Below are positions 1 through 6,661 of a stretch of DNA of 14,879 nt, piece by piece; position 1 is the first letter of the stretch, and each line of letters opens with the position of its first letter. A program made the translations under genes and the position numbers. Source of the stretch: DATEJJ01 sp039649115 (GTDB lineage: Bacteria > Actinomycetota > Actinomycetes > Mycobacteriales > Micromonosporaceae); NCBI GenBank assembly GCA_039649115.1, contig JBBWZQ010000006.1, forward strand, positions 1 through 14,879, written 5' to 3'. The notes under the pieces are model-generated. The model did not search any database and was not told the origin of the DNA. It saw nothing but the letters and a program-made list of their open reading frames with translations.

Positions 1-591
1 CGGTGCCTCCGAGGCGATCGTGGCGGCCACCACCGCGTCGCGGTGCACCTGCCCCTCGCCGAGCAGGAAGACGCCGTCCATCCGCCACCCGTCGGCCGCC
101 GCCCCGCCGACCAGCGGGACGCTCGCCCCCAGCGTGCCGTAGCAGCCGCGGAGGATCTCCTCCTGGTCGCGCACCAGGCCGTCGGTGAGCAGCATGAGGG
201 CGCGGTGGGGCAGGTCGGACGCCCCGGCCACGCACGCCGCGACCTCGGCGCCGGCCTCCCGCTGGCGGCCGGCGACCGATGTCGCCACCGCCGTGCTGAC
301 CTCGAACCCGGGGCCGCCGATGGCCGCCACCGTGACCGATCCGTCGGCGGGGCCCTGCGGCCCGATCTCGCCGTGCGTCGAGCAGCCGAGCACGGGCACC
401 CCCGGCGCGCCGGCGCGCAGGCCGGCCAGCACGGTCGCCGGATCGTGGGTGATGGCGGCGAACGCCAGCAGCAGCTTCGGATGGTCCCCGACGACCGCAC
501 GGTGGGTCGCGGCCAGCGCCGCCGGGTAGGAGTCCGGGTGGGTGCTCCGACCGACCCCCATCCAGCGCCGCACGCCCGGCAGCCTGCTCAT
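1..591 (-). CDS. FIST N-terminal domain sensory protein (partial, 3' end outside window)
   Basis: The first 197 codons of a gene that runs off the left edge. The translation begins MSRLPGVRRWMGVGRS and contains segments typical of the FIST N domain, such as PKLLLAFAAITHDPATVLAG, VPVLGCSTHGEIGP, LMLLTDGL and VPLVGGAAADGWRM. FIST proteins are predicted small-ligand sensors, usually with a FIST C domain after the N domain; that half would lie outside the window. No transmembrane segment or signal peptide is seen in the visible part. The ATG at 591 is chosen because the minus strand carries GGGAGGTGGC directly before it; an in-frame ATG at 561 is a weaker alternative. The gene is divergent from the hydrolase at 781, with a 189-bp gap. 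The ligand and any output partner cannot be told from here. The family call is fairly sure, the function unknown. Confidence 0.8.
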   Translation of the reverse strand, partial: MSRLPGVRRWMGVGRSTHPDSYPAALAATHRAVVGDHPKLLLAFAAITHDPATVLAGLRAGAPGVPVLGCSTHGEIGPQGPADGSVTVAAIGGPGFEVSTAVATSVAGRQREAGAEVAACVAGASDLPHRALMLLTDGLVRDQEEILRGCYGTLGASVPLVGGAAADGWRMDGVFLLGEGQVHRDAVVAATIASEAP

Positions 592-780
592 GCCACCTCC
601 CGACGCGTACCGTCATGGCGGGTCGACGCCTCCTCAGCAGCCCGCCCGGCGCCTCGTCTGCGTGAGCCTACTACGGCCGCCGCGCGCGGCGCGCCCGCAC
701 CTTCCGCCCGGCCGCCAGCCTTCCCGGCTCGGTAAGTTGTCCGTGAGCGCAGCGGCCCGCGCGGCGAACCAGGAGGCAGA

Positions 781-1521
781 GTGAACGAAGAACTTACCGC
801 CCGCGAGGACTTCTACCCGGGGCACGAGGGCGACCGGGTGCAGGCGTACGTGGCCCGCCCGCTCGGCGACGGCCCCTTCGGTGGCGTGGTCGTGCTGCAC
901 CACCTGCCCGGCTGGGACGCCGCGACCAAGGAGATCACCCGGCGCTTCGCGGCGCACGGGTACCTGGCGATCTGCCCCAACCTGCACTGGCGCGAGGCGC
1001 CCGGGGCCAGCCCCGACGACGCCTCCGCGACGGTACGCGCCGCGGGCGGGGTGCCGGACGACCGGCTGGTCGGTGACGTGGCGGGAGCCGCGGCGTACCT
1101 GCGCGCCCAGCCGGGCGGCAACCGCCGGATCGGGGTGATCGGGTACTGCTCCGGCGGGCGGCAGGCGTTCCTGTCCGCATGCCGCCTCCCGCTGCAGGCC
1201 GCCGTGGACTGCTACGGCGCCTTCGTCGTCGGCGAGCCGCCGCCCGGCCTGCACGCGCTGCAGCCGATCGTCGAGCTGGCCAAGGACCTGTCCTGCCCGC
1301 TGCTGGGGCTGTTCGGCGCGGCGGACTCCCACCCGTCGCCGGAGCAGACCGCCGAACTCGCGGCGGAGCTGGCACGGCACGGCAAGGACTACGACTTCCA
1401 CACCTACGACGGTGCCGGGCACGGGTTCTTCTCCGTGGACCGCCCCGCGTACCGGCAGCACGCCGCGGTCGACGGCTGGCAGCGCGTCTGGGAATTCTTC
1501 GGCAAGCAGCTGGCCGGTTGA
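781..1521 (+). CDS. Dienelactone hydrolase family protein
   Basis: An alpha/beta hydrolase of 246 residues, the usual size of the dienelactone hydrolase family, predicted cytosolic. The catalytic triad is visible: nucleophile C123 in IGYCSGG (residues 120-126), D182 in GAADSHPSP and H214 in GAGHGFF. The cysteine nucleophile is the hallmark separating this family from serine esterases. Family members hydrolyse dienelactones in aromatic degradation, but many act on other lactones or esters. No other ring-cleavage gene is nearby, so the substrate is unknown. The GTG start at 781 is supported by AGGAGG at 771-776. The gene ends at 1521 and its TGA overlaps the AGGAGG of the next small gene, so the two are probably co-transcribed and translationally linked. 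Confidence 0.9.
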   Translation: MNEELTAREDFYPGHEGDRVQAYVARPLGDGPFGGVVVLHHLPGWDAATKEITRRFAAHGYLAICPNLHWREAPGASPDDASATVRAAGGVPDDRLVGDVAGAAAYLRAQPGGNRRIGVIGYCSGGRQAFLSACRLPLQAAVDCYGAFVVGEPPPGLHALQPIVELAKDLSCPLLGLFGAADSHPSPEQTAELAAELARHGKDYDFHTYDGAGHGFFSVDRPAYRQHAAVDGWQRVWEFFGKQLAG

Positions 1522-1531
1522 GGAGGCGGGT

Positions 1532-1810
1532 ATGTGCACGTACACGACCGAGAAGATCGAGATCGAGGGCAGCGGCAAGGGCAGCACCGGCTGGTTCCCG
1601 CTGACCCAGGCGATCGTCTACTTCGACCACCCGGTCCACGCCCAGGCCGAGCACACACTGAACATCGACTTCAGCAACCCCGGCCGGGGACCGGCCGCCC
1701 GGGTCGCGGTGGAGCTGACCGAGGAGTCGGCGTACGCCCTGATCGGCGCGATCCGGGCCGCGTTGGCCGCACACGTCACCTCGGACTCGCCCGCGACGAC
1801 TTCCGGGTAG
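1532..1810 (+). CDS. DUF6295-like small protein
   Basis: A 92-residue protein beginning MCTYTTEKIEIEGSGKG and containing the block DHPVHAQAEHTLNIDF (residues 32-47) followed by an RVAVELT strand. I recognise this as the DUF6295-like family of small actinobacterial proteins of unknown function, from memory of its consensus rather than a search. No signal peptide, membrane segment or metal-binding cluster is evident. The ATG at 1532 follows AGGAGG at 1521-1526, which overlaps the stop of the dienelactone hydrolase gene; the 10-nt spacing suggests one operon. The stop codon (1808-1810) lies inside a 17-bp tandem duplication, so the last residues (PATTSG) may be a recent alteration. No function is assigned. 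Confidence 0.85.
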   Translation: MCTYTTEKIEIEGSGKGSTGWFPLTQAIVYFDHPVHAQAEHTLNIDFSNPGRGPAARVAVELTEESAYALIGAIRAALAAHVTSDSPATTSG

Positions 1811-1826
1811 CGACGACTTCCTGGTA
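1793..1826. repeat. 17-bp tandem duplication across the DUF6295 stop codon
   Basis: GCGACGACTTCCGGGTA (1793-1809) is followed immediately by GCGACGACTTCCTGGTA (1810-1826), with one mismatch. Both copies are followed by G, so each contributes a TAG; the first is the stop of the upstream gene. It looks like a slippage or recombination duplication. Confidence 0.85.
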
Positions 1827-1864
1827 GAGCAGCGGTTCTGGCGTAGGAGCCGGGACATGGGCTC

Positions 1865-1894
1865 GGCCGGCGTCCACGGGGGAAGACGCCGGCC
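1865..1894. terminator. Perfect 10-bp hairpin between convergent genes
   Basis: GGCCGGCGTC (1865-1874) and GACGCCGGCC (1885-1894) form a perfect 10-bp GC-rich stem with a 10-nt loop. It lies between the 3' ends of the DUF6295-like gene and the GNAT gene, so a bidirectional terminator is the simplest reading. No T-run follows on either strand, which is common in high-GC actinomycetes. Function is inferred. Confidence 0.6.
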
Positions 1895-1969
1895 AAGTGG
1901 TTGGCAGCGTACCGGATTCAGCGGGGTTTCCGGAAGCACCCACTCGCACCATTCGCGAAGTGACGGCCC

Positions 1970-2656
1970 TCAGGGGTTGGCCGGCGGCATGCCCAACGCC
2001 TGCCAGCCCTCGTCCGGGAAGCCGGCGGCGGCCGCCGTCCTGGCCGAGGCGACGTTGGCCGGATCGTGGATGTACGTGGGCACGGCGCCACCCGCGAGGA
2101 TCCGCCGGGCGGCCTGGGCAACGAGCCGGGCGGCCAGGCCACGGCCGCGGTGCGCGGGGTCGGTGCCGACCGCGAGTTCCACGCCGAACGGGTCGTGCCG
2201 CTTGAGCCCCACCCCGGCCGCGTACCGGCCCCGGTCGAGCGCGACCAGCACCTCGCCGCCGAAGGGTCGCAGCCAGTCGGGCAGCAGCGCGTCGGTGGCG
2301 GGCAGCCAGACCCCGACCTCGGGCAGGTCGGCCGGCTGGACGGTCCACCGCATCGTGCCGAGCCACACCGGGCTGCCGGGCCGGCCCACCGCGTCCGCGA
2401 GCCGCGCCGGCAGCGCGGACCAGTCGCGGACCTTGTTCCGCACCGCGTCCGCCCGGCCGGGCGGCACCGACAGCACCCCGCCGTCCGGCGTGGACACCCC
2501 GACCACCTGGTAGACCCGCCCGTCCCAGCCGGGCGCGAGGCGGTTCGGCGACTCCACCACCGTCAGCCCGCCGCCCGGCGGCCAGGCACCCAGCCAGTTG
2601 ATCAGGTGTGCGGCAAGCCGGCCCGTCGGCGAGTCTTGCCGTCCCGTGGTACCCAC
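1970..2656 (-). CDS. GNAT family N-acetyltransferase
   Basis: A protein of 228 residues whose C-terminal half carries the GNAT acetyl-CoA-binding motif: a beta strand ELAVGTDP, then HRGRGLAARLV (about residues 169-179) matching R/Q-x-x-G-x-G/A. NVASARTAAAAGF (201-213) resembles the motif B helix. The N-terminal half (1-130) has no motif I recognise. The acceptor substrate is not predictable. Start choice is uncertain. GTG 2656 is preceded by GGAGGTGA at good complementarity and slightly long spacing. GTG 2668 would fit a leaderless transcript, because TACGGT on the minus strand ends 6 bases before it. Upstream in-frame codons to 2899 overlap the divergent small gene and look non-coding. The gene is convergent with the DUF6295-like gene. 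Confidence 0.82.
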   Translation of the reverse strand: MGTTGRQDSPTGRLAAHLINWLGAWPPGGGLTVVESPNRLAPGWDGRVYQVVGVSTPDGGVLSVPPGRADAVRNKVRDWSALPARLADAVGRPGSPVWLGTMRWTVQPADLPEVGVWLPATDALLPDWLRPFGGEVLVALDRGRYAAGVGLKRHDPFGVELAVGTDPAHRGRGLAARLVAQAARRILAGGAVPTYIHDPANVASARTAAAAGFPDEGWQALGMPPANP

Positions 2657-2703
2657 CGTTGCGGTCACCTCCGAACCGTATCCCGACCGCGGCACGAAAC
2701 CGT

Positions 2704-2752
2704 GATTACCCGCGCCAGGAGCCCACCTACCTTCATGGGTACAGGGGTAATC
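2704..2752. repeat. Inverted repeat GATTACCC / GGGTAATC in a divergent promoter region
   Basis: GATTACCC (2704-2711) and its exact reverse complement GGGTAATC (2745-2752) flank 33 bases between the divergent GNAT gene and the 39-codon membrane gene. Another GGGTAA lies near 2764. The arms could be half-sites of a regulator; an RNA stem is less likely at this distance. An 8-bp match may also be chance. Confidence 0.4.
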
Positions 2753-2795
2753 GCTGCGGGAACGGGTAAGTCGGGACAGCAGGGAGGAGGCCGCG

Positions 2796-2915
2796 ATGAG
2801 TACGGACGTCAAGGAAGCGCGCCGGCCGCGTGTGGACAGCGAACAGGGGCTGCTGCTCATGGTGGGCATCCTGGTCCTGTTGGGGGCGGTGGCGATCATG
2901 GCGGTCGCCAGTTGA
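2796..2915 (+). CDS. 39-residue single-span membrane protein
   Basis: A short reading frame starting MSTDVKEARRPRVDSEQG, followed by one hydrophobic stretch of about 20 residues (LLLMVGILVLLGAVAIMAVA) and ending AS. The charged N-terminus and lone helix predict a small inner-membrane protein, N-terminus inside. Coding is supported by an excellent ribosome binding site, AGGGAGGAGG at 2781-2790, five bases before the ATG, and by clean codon use with G/C at third positions. It is divergent to the GNAT gene and ends 13 bases before the response-regulator gene that points toward it. I do not recognise a named family. Similar tiny membrane proteins act as regulators or subunits of larger membrane complexes, but nothing here shows a partner. 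Confidence 0.72.
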   Translation: MSTDVKEARRPRVDSEQGLLLMVGILVLLGAVAIMAVAS

Positions 2916-2931
2916 CGGGCGGAAAGCGTCA
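2913..2931. terminator. Short hairpin holding the stop codons of two convergent genes
   Basis: TGACG (2913-2917) pairs with CGTCA (2927-2931). The left arm contains the TGA of the small membrane gene, and the right arm contains the TGA, on the other strand, of the response regulator. The stem is only 5 bp, so a terminator role is tentative. Confidence 0.3.
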
Positions 2932-3582
2932 GGGCCGGGCCGATCCCAGGTAGCGCAGGACGGCGAGGACCCGGCGGTTGTCGCCTTCCGCGGGCGGCAG
3001 GCCGAGCTTGCCGAAGATGTTGGCCACGTGCTTCTCGACCACCCCGCCGGAGACGGACAGGGCGGTGGCGATGCCGGCGTTGGACCTGCCTTCGGCCATC
3101 AGCGCGAGCACCGCACGCTCCCGGGGGGTGAGCGTGACCACGGCGTGCTCGTGCCGGCGGACCCCGAGGAGTTGGCGGACGACCTCGGGGTCCAACGCCG
3201 TGCCGCCGGCGGCGACCCGGGCCAGCGCGGCCACGAAGTCGGCCACGTCCGCGACCCGGTCCTTCAACAGGTAACCGACGCCCGCGGCGTTGCCAGCGAG
3301 CAGTTCGGTGGCGTACCGGGTCTCGATGTACTGGGACAGCACCAGCACTCCCGTACCCGGATGGTCGCGGCGCAGTCGCAGCGCGGCCCGCAGCCCCTCG
3401 TCGGTATGGCTGGGCGGCATCCGGACGTCCACCACCGCGACATCCGGCCGCTGCCCGGCCACCGCGGCGATCAGCGCGTCGGCATCGCCCACCGCGGCCA
3501 CCACCTCGTGACCGCGGTCGACCAGCAGCCCGACGAGGCCCTCCCGCATCAGGGCCGCGTCCTCGGCGATCACCACGCGCAC
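2929..3582 (-). CDS. NarL/LuxR-family response regulator
   Basis: A 217-residue two-component response regulator. The receiver domain (1-118) has acidic residues E7 and D8 in VVIAEDA, phospho-acceptor D52 in VAVVDVRMP and conserved K107 in YLLKDR. The C-terminal LuxR-type helix-turn-helix begins LTPRERAVLALMAEG (151-165) and continues through VEKHVANIFGKLGL (182-195), so it is a DNA-binding transcription factor. The GTG start at 3582 gives the standard VRVVIAEDAA beginning; the longer frame to 3630 would add kinase-overlapping sequence with no family support. It starts four bases after the kinase stop (3587) without its own strong ribosome binding site, implying translational coupling. It most likely responds to the adjacent kinase and may control the ABC transporter genes of the same operon; that target is inferred. 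Confidence 0.92.
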   Translation of the reverse strand: MRVVIAEDAALMREGLVGLLVDRGHEVVAAVGDADALIAAVAGQRPDVAVVDVRMPPSHTDEGLRAALRLRRDHPGTGVLVLSQYIETRYATELLAGNAAGVGYLLKDRVADVADFVAALARVAAGGTALDPEVVRQLLGVRRHEHAVVTLTPRERAVLALMAEGRSNAGIATALSVSGGVVEKHVANIFGKLGLPPAEGDNRRVLAVLRYLGSARP

Positions 3583-3586
3583 CGGC

Positions 3587-4927
3587 TCACGCCCGCAGCG
3601 GCAGGGTGACGGTGATCCGGGTCGGGCCACCAGGCGGGCTGGCGATGCGCAGCTGACCGTCCACGGTGTGCACCCGCTGCACGAGCCCGGCCAGTCCGGT
3701 ACCGCGACCCGGCCGTGCGCCGCCGATGCCGTCGTCGGCGACGCCCATCACGAGCATCCCGTCGCGCTGCGCCACCCGGATGTCGACGGTACCGGCGCGG
3801 CTGTGCTTGGCCGCGTTGGCGACCAGCTCCGCGGCGCAGAAGTAGGCGATCGTCTCGATCGCGGCGCTGGGCCGGACCGGGATGTCGGCGCGCAGCCGGA
3901 CCGGCAGCGGTGACCCGGCGGCGAGCGTGGCCAGCGCGTCGGCCAGGCCGTTGTCCAGCACCGGCGGGTGGATGCCCCGCACCAGGTCGCGCAGTTCGGC
4001 CAGCGCGTCCTTGGCGTCGCGGTGCGCGGCGTCCAGCAGCTCGCGGGTGCGGGGCAGGTCGGCCGCCGGGCCGTCGCGGCCCAGCGCCTCCCTGGCCCTG
4101 CCCAGGTTCATCGCGAGCGCGGCCAGCCGCACCTGCGCGCCGTCGTGCAGGTCGCGCTCGATGTGCCGGCGCAGCGCGGCGGTGTCGTCCACCACCCTGG
4201 CCCGGGTCTCCTCCAGGTCGCGCAGGCGCTGGGCGAGCCGGCCGGATCCGAGCAGGCCGCGCATCAGCCCGAGGTCCACCCACACCACCGCCCGGGCCAG
4301 CCACGGCGCGGCGAGCAGCATCGCGGCGCCGGCGGCGAACGCGGCGAGCGTGCCGGCGAAGGTACCGACCGGGAAGGCGCCGAACGGGGTCAGCACCGGT
4401 ACCGGGTCCAGGTGCACGGCCGGCGGGTGGTTGCGGAACATCGGCCACCAGAACGGGTAGGTCAGGTCGGCGACGCCGGCCGCCCACCAGAACACCGCGT
4501 AGCCCTCCAGGAGCGCGACGGGCAACTTCAGCAGCAGGTACGCCACGGCCCGCCAGCCCGGTCCGTCGCGCAGCCCGCGGCCGAACCAGAGCGGCGCGCG
4601 GCGGCCGGCCCGAACCGGTGGCGGGGGCGCGATCGACGCACCGAGCAGCCTGGCGGCCAGCGCGCGGTGCAGCGCGCCGAGCCAGCGCGCCACCCCCGTG
4701 ACGAGCAGGACGAGCAGGGCCAGGCCGAGCACGGTACCGGCGATCGACAGCGAGGCGACCGTGCCCGGCACGAGCAGGGCCAGGACGATGGCGAAGCCGG
4801 CCGCGCCGGTCGCCGCCCCGATGAGGCAGAACAGCTCCGCGCCCAGGGTCCGGCGGGTGAACGGAGCGGACCATGCCGCACGCAGCACCGCCGCTCCATC
4901 CATCTGACCATTGTGCTGCTCAGGCAT
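3587..4927 (-). CDS. NarL-type sensor histidine kinase
   Basis: A 446-residue membrane kinase. The N-terminal part (about 30-215) has several hydrophobic segments, roughly 34-53, 60-80, 129-152 and 188-212, like the putative sensor domain found in many actinobacterial kinases. A short coiled stretch (228-255) leads into the HisKA_3 dimerisation domain with phospho-acceptor H261 in ERDLHDGAQVRL. The HATPase domain shows the N box ELVANAAKH (367-375), G1 DDGIGG (398-403) and G2 GTGLAGL (409-415). It should autophosphorylate and pass phosphate to the response regulator. Start choice is uncertain: ATG 4927 overlaps the permease stop (ATGCCTGA), while ATG 4903 and 4951 are in frame; none has a clear ribosome binding site. 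The overlap indicates coupling to the transporter. The signal is unknown; neighbouring transporters suggest cell-envelope or antibiotic stress. Confidence 0.92.
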   Translation of the reverse strand: MPEQHNGQMDGAAVLRAAWSAPFTRRTLGAELFCLIGAATGAAGFAIVLALLVPGTVASLSIAGTVLGLALLVLLVTGVARWLGALHRALAARLLGASIAPPPPVRAGRRAPLWFGRGLRDGPGWRAVAYLLLKLPVALLEGYAVFWWAAGVADLTYPFWWPMFRNHPPAVHLDPVPVLTPFGAFPVGTFAGTLAAFAAGAAMLLAAPWLARAVVWVDLGLMRGLLGSGRLAQRLRDLEETRARVVDDTAALRRHIERDLHDGAQVRLAALAMNLGRAREALGRDGPAADLPRTRELLDAAHRDAKDALAELRDLVRGIHPPVLDNGLADALATLAAGSPLPVRLRADIPVRPSAAIETIAYFCAAELVANAAKHSRAGTVDIRVAQRDGMLVMGVADDGIGGARPGRGTGLAGLVQRVHTVDGQLRIASPPGGPTRITVTLPLRA

Positions 4928-5741
4928 CGCGCCGGTGCAGCAGCCAGCCACCCAGGCCGCAGGCGACGGCCGCGTACAGGCAGATCATGCCGATACCCGC
5001 CCAGGCGGACAGCGCGTGCGCCACGGGCTTGACCGCGCCGACCGAATTCTCGTTGATGAACATCGGCGCGTACTTGCCGACCGAGTCCAGGGTCGACGCT
5101 CCGCCGGCGATCAGGATGATCATCGGGAGCACGAACAGCCCGCCGACCACCGCCGTGATCGCACCGGCGGTGTGCCGGATGATCGCCCCGAAGCCCAGGC
5201 CCAGCAGCCCGAGCACCCCCAGGTACCCGCCGGTGAGCAGCACCGCGCGCAGCACCGCCGGCTGGGACAGCGAGGCGTGCGGCGCGGCGTCGGTGAGCAC
5301 CGCCTCGCCGGCCAGGAAGTTCGCGAAGACCACCAGCTCGCCGACGGCCAGTCCGGCCGCCCCGAACACCGCCGCCTTGGCCGCGAGGACCAGCCGCCGG
5401 TCCGGTACCGCCGCCAGCGTGGCCCGGATCATCCCGGACGAGTACTCGCCGGTCATCGCGAGCACGCCCAGGATCGGCAGCGCCAGCATGGCGATGGCGG
5501 TACCGGAGAAGCCCATGTTCGTCGGGTCGAAGGCGGCCCGCTGCTCGGCGGTCATCCGGGTGAAGTGCCCGGGCGAGTACGAGCCCAGCACCGCGACCCC
5601 GAGCCCGATCGAGCCGAGGACGGTCGCCAGCAGCGTCCAGCGGGTGGAGCGCCGGCTGCGCAGCTTGCGCCACTCCATCGCGGCGACGTTGCGGAAGCGG
5701 TAGTGGCCGGCGGGCAGCGCCGGCACCGTCGGGCTCGTCAT
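4920..5741 (-). CDS. ABC-2 type transporter permease
   Basis: A 273-residue integral membrane protein with about six helices (near 36-55, 80-97, 118-146, 164-187, 191-213 and 245-267). AMEWRKLRSRRSTRWTLLAT near the N-terminus and TGEYSSGMIRATL (97-109) are typical of ABC-2 permeases linked to bacitracin- or lantibiotic-type exporters in actinobacteria. It presumably pairs with the ATPase encoded just upstream; the substrate is unknown. The ATG at 5741 overlaps the ATPase stop as ATGA, so the two are translationally coupled. The gene ends at 4920 inside the start region of the sensor kinase. Alternative frames reading through from upstream on this strand are not real, because the coupled start explains the gene. 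Confidence 0.9.
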   Translation of the reverse strand: MTSPTVPALPAGHYRFRNVAAMEWRKLRSRRSTRWTLLATVLGSIGLGVAVLGSYSPGHFTRMTAEQRAAFDPTNMGFSGTAIAMLALPILGVLAMTGEYSSGMIRATLAAVPDRRLVLAAKAAVFGAAGLAVGELVVFANFLAGEAVLTDAAPHASLSQPAVLRAVLLTGGYLGVLGLLGLGFGAIIRHTAGAITAVVGGLFVLPMIILIAGGASTLDSVGKYAPMFINENSVGAVKPVAHALSAWAGIGMICLYAAVACGLGGWLLHRRDA

Positions 5742-6445
5742 GACGTCCGCCCGGTCGAGGTCAGCTCCAGGAACGCTTCCTCCAGCGACGCCGACCGCGC
5801 GGACAGGTCGGCGACCGAGGCCTGCGCGATGAGCCGTCCCCCGCCGATGACCACCAGCCGGTCGGCCATCAGCGCCATCTCGCTGATCAGGTGGCTGGAG
5901 ACGAACACCACCCGGCCCTGCGCCGCCAGCGACTTCAGCAGGGTGCGGATCCACCGGATCCCCTCCGGGTCCAGGCCGTTGACCGGCTCGTCCAGCAGCA
6001 GCACGCCGGGATCGCCGAGCAGCGCGGCGGCGATGCCGAGCCGCTGCGCCATGCCGAGGGAGTACCCACCGGCCCGGCGCCCGGCGGCGCCGGCCAGGCC
6101 CACCAGGTCCAGCACCTCGGCCACCCGGCGCCGCCCGATGCCGTTGCTGGCGGCCAGCGCGGCCAGGTGCGCGCGGCCGCTGCGGCCCGGGTGGAACGCC
6201 TTGGCCTCCAGCAGCGCGCCGACCTCGCGCAGCGGCCAGCGCAGGTCCCGGTACCGGCGCCCGCCGATGCGGACCTGGCCGGCGTCGGGCCGGTCCAGGT
6301 CCAGCGCCATCCGCATGGTGGTCGACTTGCCGGACCCGTTCGCGCCCAGGAACCCGGTCACCGCACCGGGGTGTACCTCGAAGCTGAGCCGGTCCACGGC
6401 CAGCACCGGCCCGTACCGTTTCGTCAGTCCGCGTGCCTCGATCAT
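5738..6445 (-). CDS. ABC transporter ATP-binding protein
   Basis: A 235-residue nucleotide-binding subunit. Walker A is GANGSGKST (34-42), Walker B is VLLLDEP (148-154) with D-loop NGLDPEG, and the switch histidine is H185 in VSSHLISE. The signature motif is YSLGM (128-132) instead of LSGGQ, and the usual Q-loop glutamine is replaced in LLEAKAFHPGRSG. Both variants are common in actinobacterial exporters of this bacitracin-resistance-like class, so they are family traits rather than damage. It is the first gene of the four-gene operon. The ATG at 6445 has GAGGAGG five bases upstream. Its TGA overlaps the permease ATG. Export of a toxic peptide or lipid-like compound is a reasonable guess only. 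Confidence 0.93.
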   Translation of the reverse strand: MIEARGLTKRYGPVLAVDRLSFEVHPGAVTGFLGANGSGKSTTMRMALDLDRPDAGQVRIGGRRYRDLRWPLREVGALLEAKAFHPGRSGRAHLAALAASNGIGRRRVAEVLDLVGLAGAAGRRAGGYSLGMAQRLGIAAALLGDPGVLLLDEPVNGLDPEGIRWIRTLLKSLAAQGRVVFVSSHLISEMALMADRLVVIGGGRLIAQASVADLSARSASLEEAFLELTSTGRTS

Positions 6446-6474
6446 CCGCTCCTCCTCGGGAATGCCTCGAGACC

Positions 6475-6503
6475 ACGCTATGAACCCGGCCCGCCGCGCG
6501 GAA
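6475..6503 (-). promoter_or_regulatory. Candidate promoter of the ABC/two-component operon
   Basis: On the minus strand TTCCGC (6498-6503) and TAGCGT (6475-6480) are separated by 17 bases. TAGCGT fits the TANNNT -10 of actinomycetes, but the -35 is weak. Transcription would start about 22 bases before the ATG at 6445, leaving room for the ribosome binding site. Confidence 0.3.
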
Positions 6504-6538
6504 CGCGGAAACCACCCGTCCCGGCCCGGGGGTTATCC

Positions 6539-6651
6539 CCCGGGGGAGCGCAGCCGGAGCCGGTCTTTGGCGGAGGCGAGCACCCCCAACGCGTCCCGGG
6601 GGAGCGCAGCCGGAGCCGGTCTTTTGGCGGAGGCGAGCACCCCCAACGCGT
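6539..6651. repeat. Two tandem 56/57-bp hairpin-forming repeats
   Basis: Unit 1 (6539-6594) and unit 2 (6595-6651) are identical except for one extra T in the loop of unit 2 (GGTCTTT versus GGTCTTTT). Each unit folds on itself: GGGGG (6542-6546 in unit 1) pairs with CCCCC (6583-6587), and inner GC-rich arms around AGCCGGAGCC and GGCGGAGGCG pair with a few mismatches. Both units end in AACGCGT. They begin 11 bases past the stop of the enolase-superfamily gene on the minus strand, so as RNA they would form two consecutive hairpins and could end that operon before the ABC operon. I suspect a dispersed intergenic repeat family, which cannot be tested from one window. Confidence 0.85.
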
Positions 6652-6661
6652 GCCCGCTGTT

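Noticed and set aside
128..131. Frameshift or pseudogene in the FIST gene
   Set aside because: The minus-strand frame is open from 591 to the window edge with intact domain motifs; the gene is simply cut by the window.
592..780. Promoters between the FIST gene and the hydrolase gene
   Set aside because: TAAGTT near 732 and TAGGCT on the other strand resemble -10 boxes, but no matching -35 elements were found, so they are not listed as features.
2657..2899. Longer N-terminus for the GNAT gene
   Set aside because: It would run antisense through the 39-codon membrane gene and has no conserved content; plausible starts with translation or promoter signals lie at 2656 and 2668.
6539..6651. CRISPR array suggested by the tandem repeat
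   Set aside because: Only two directly abutting units, with no spacers and no cas genes nearby.
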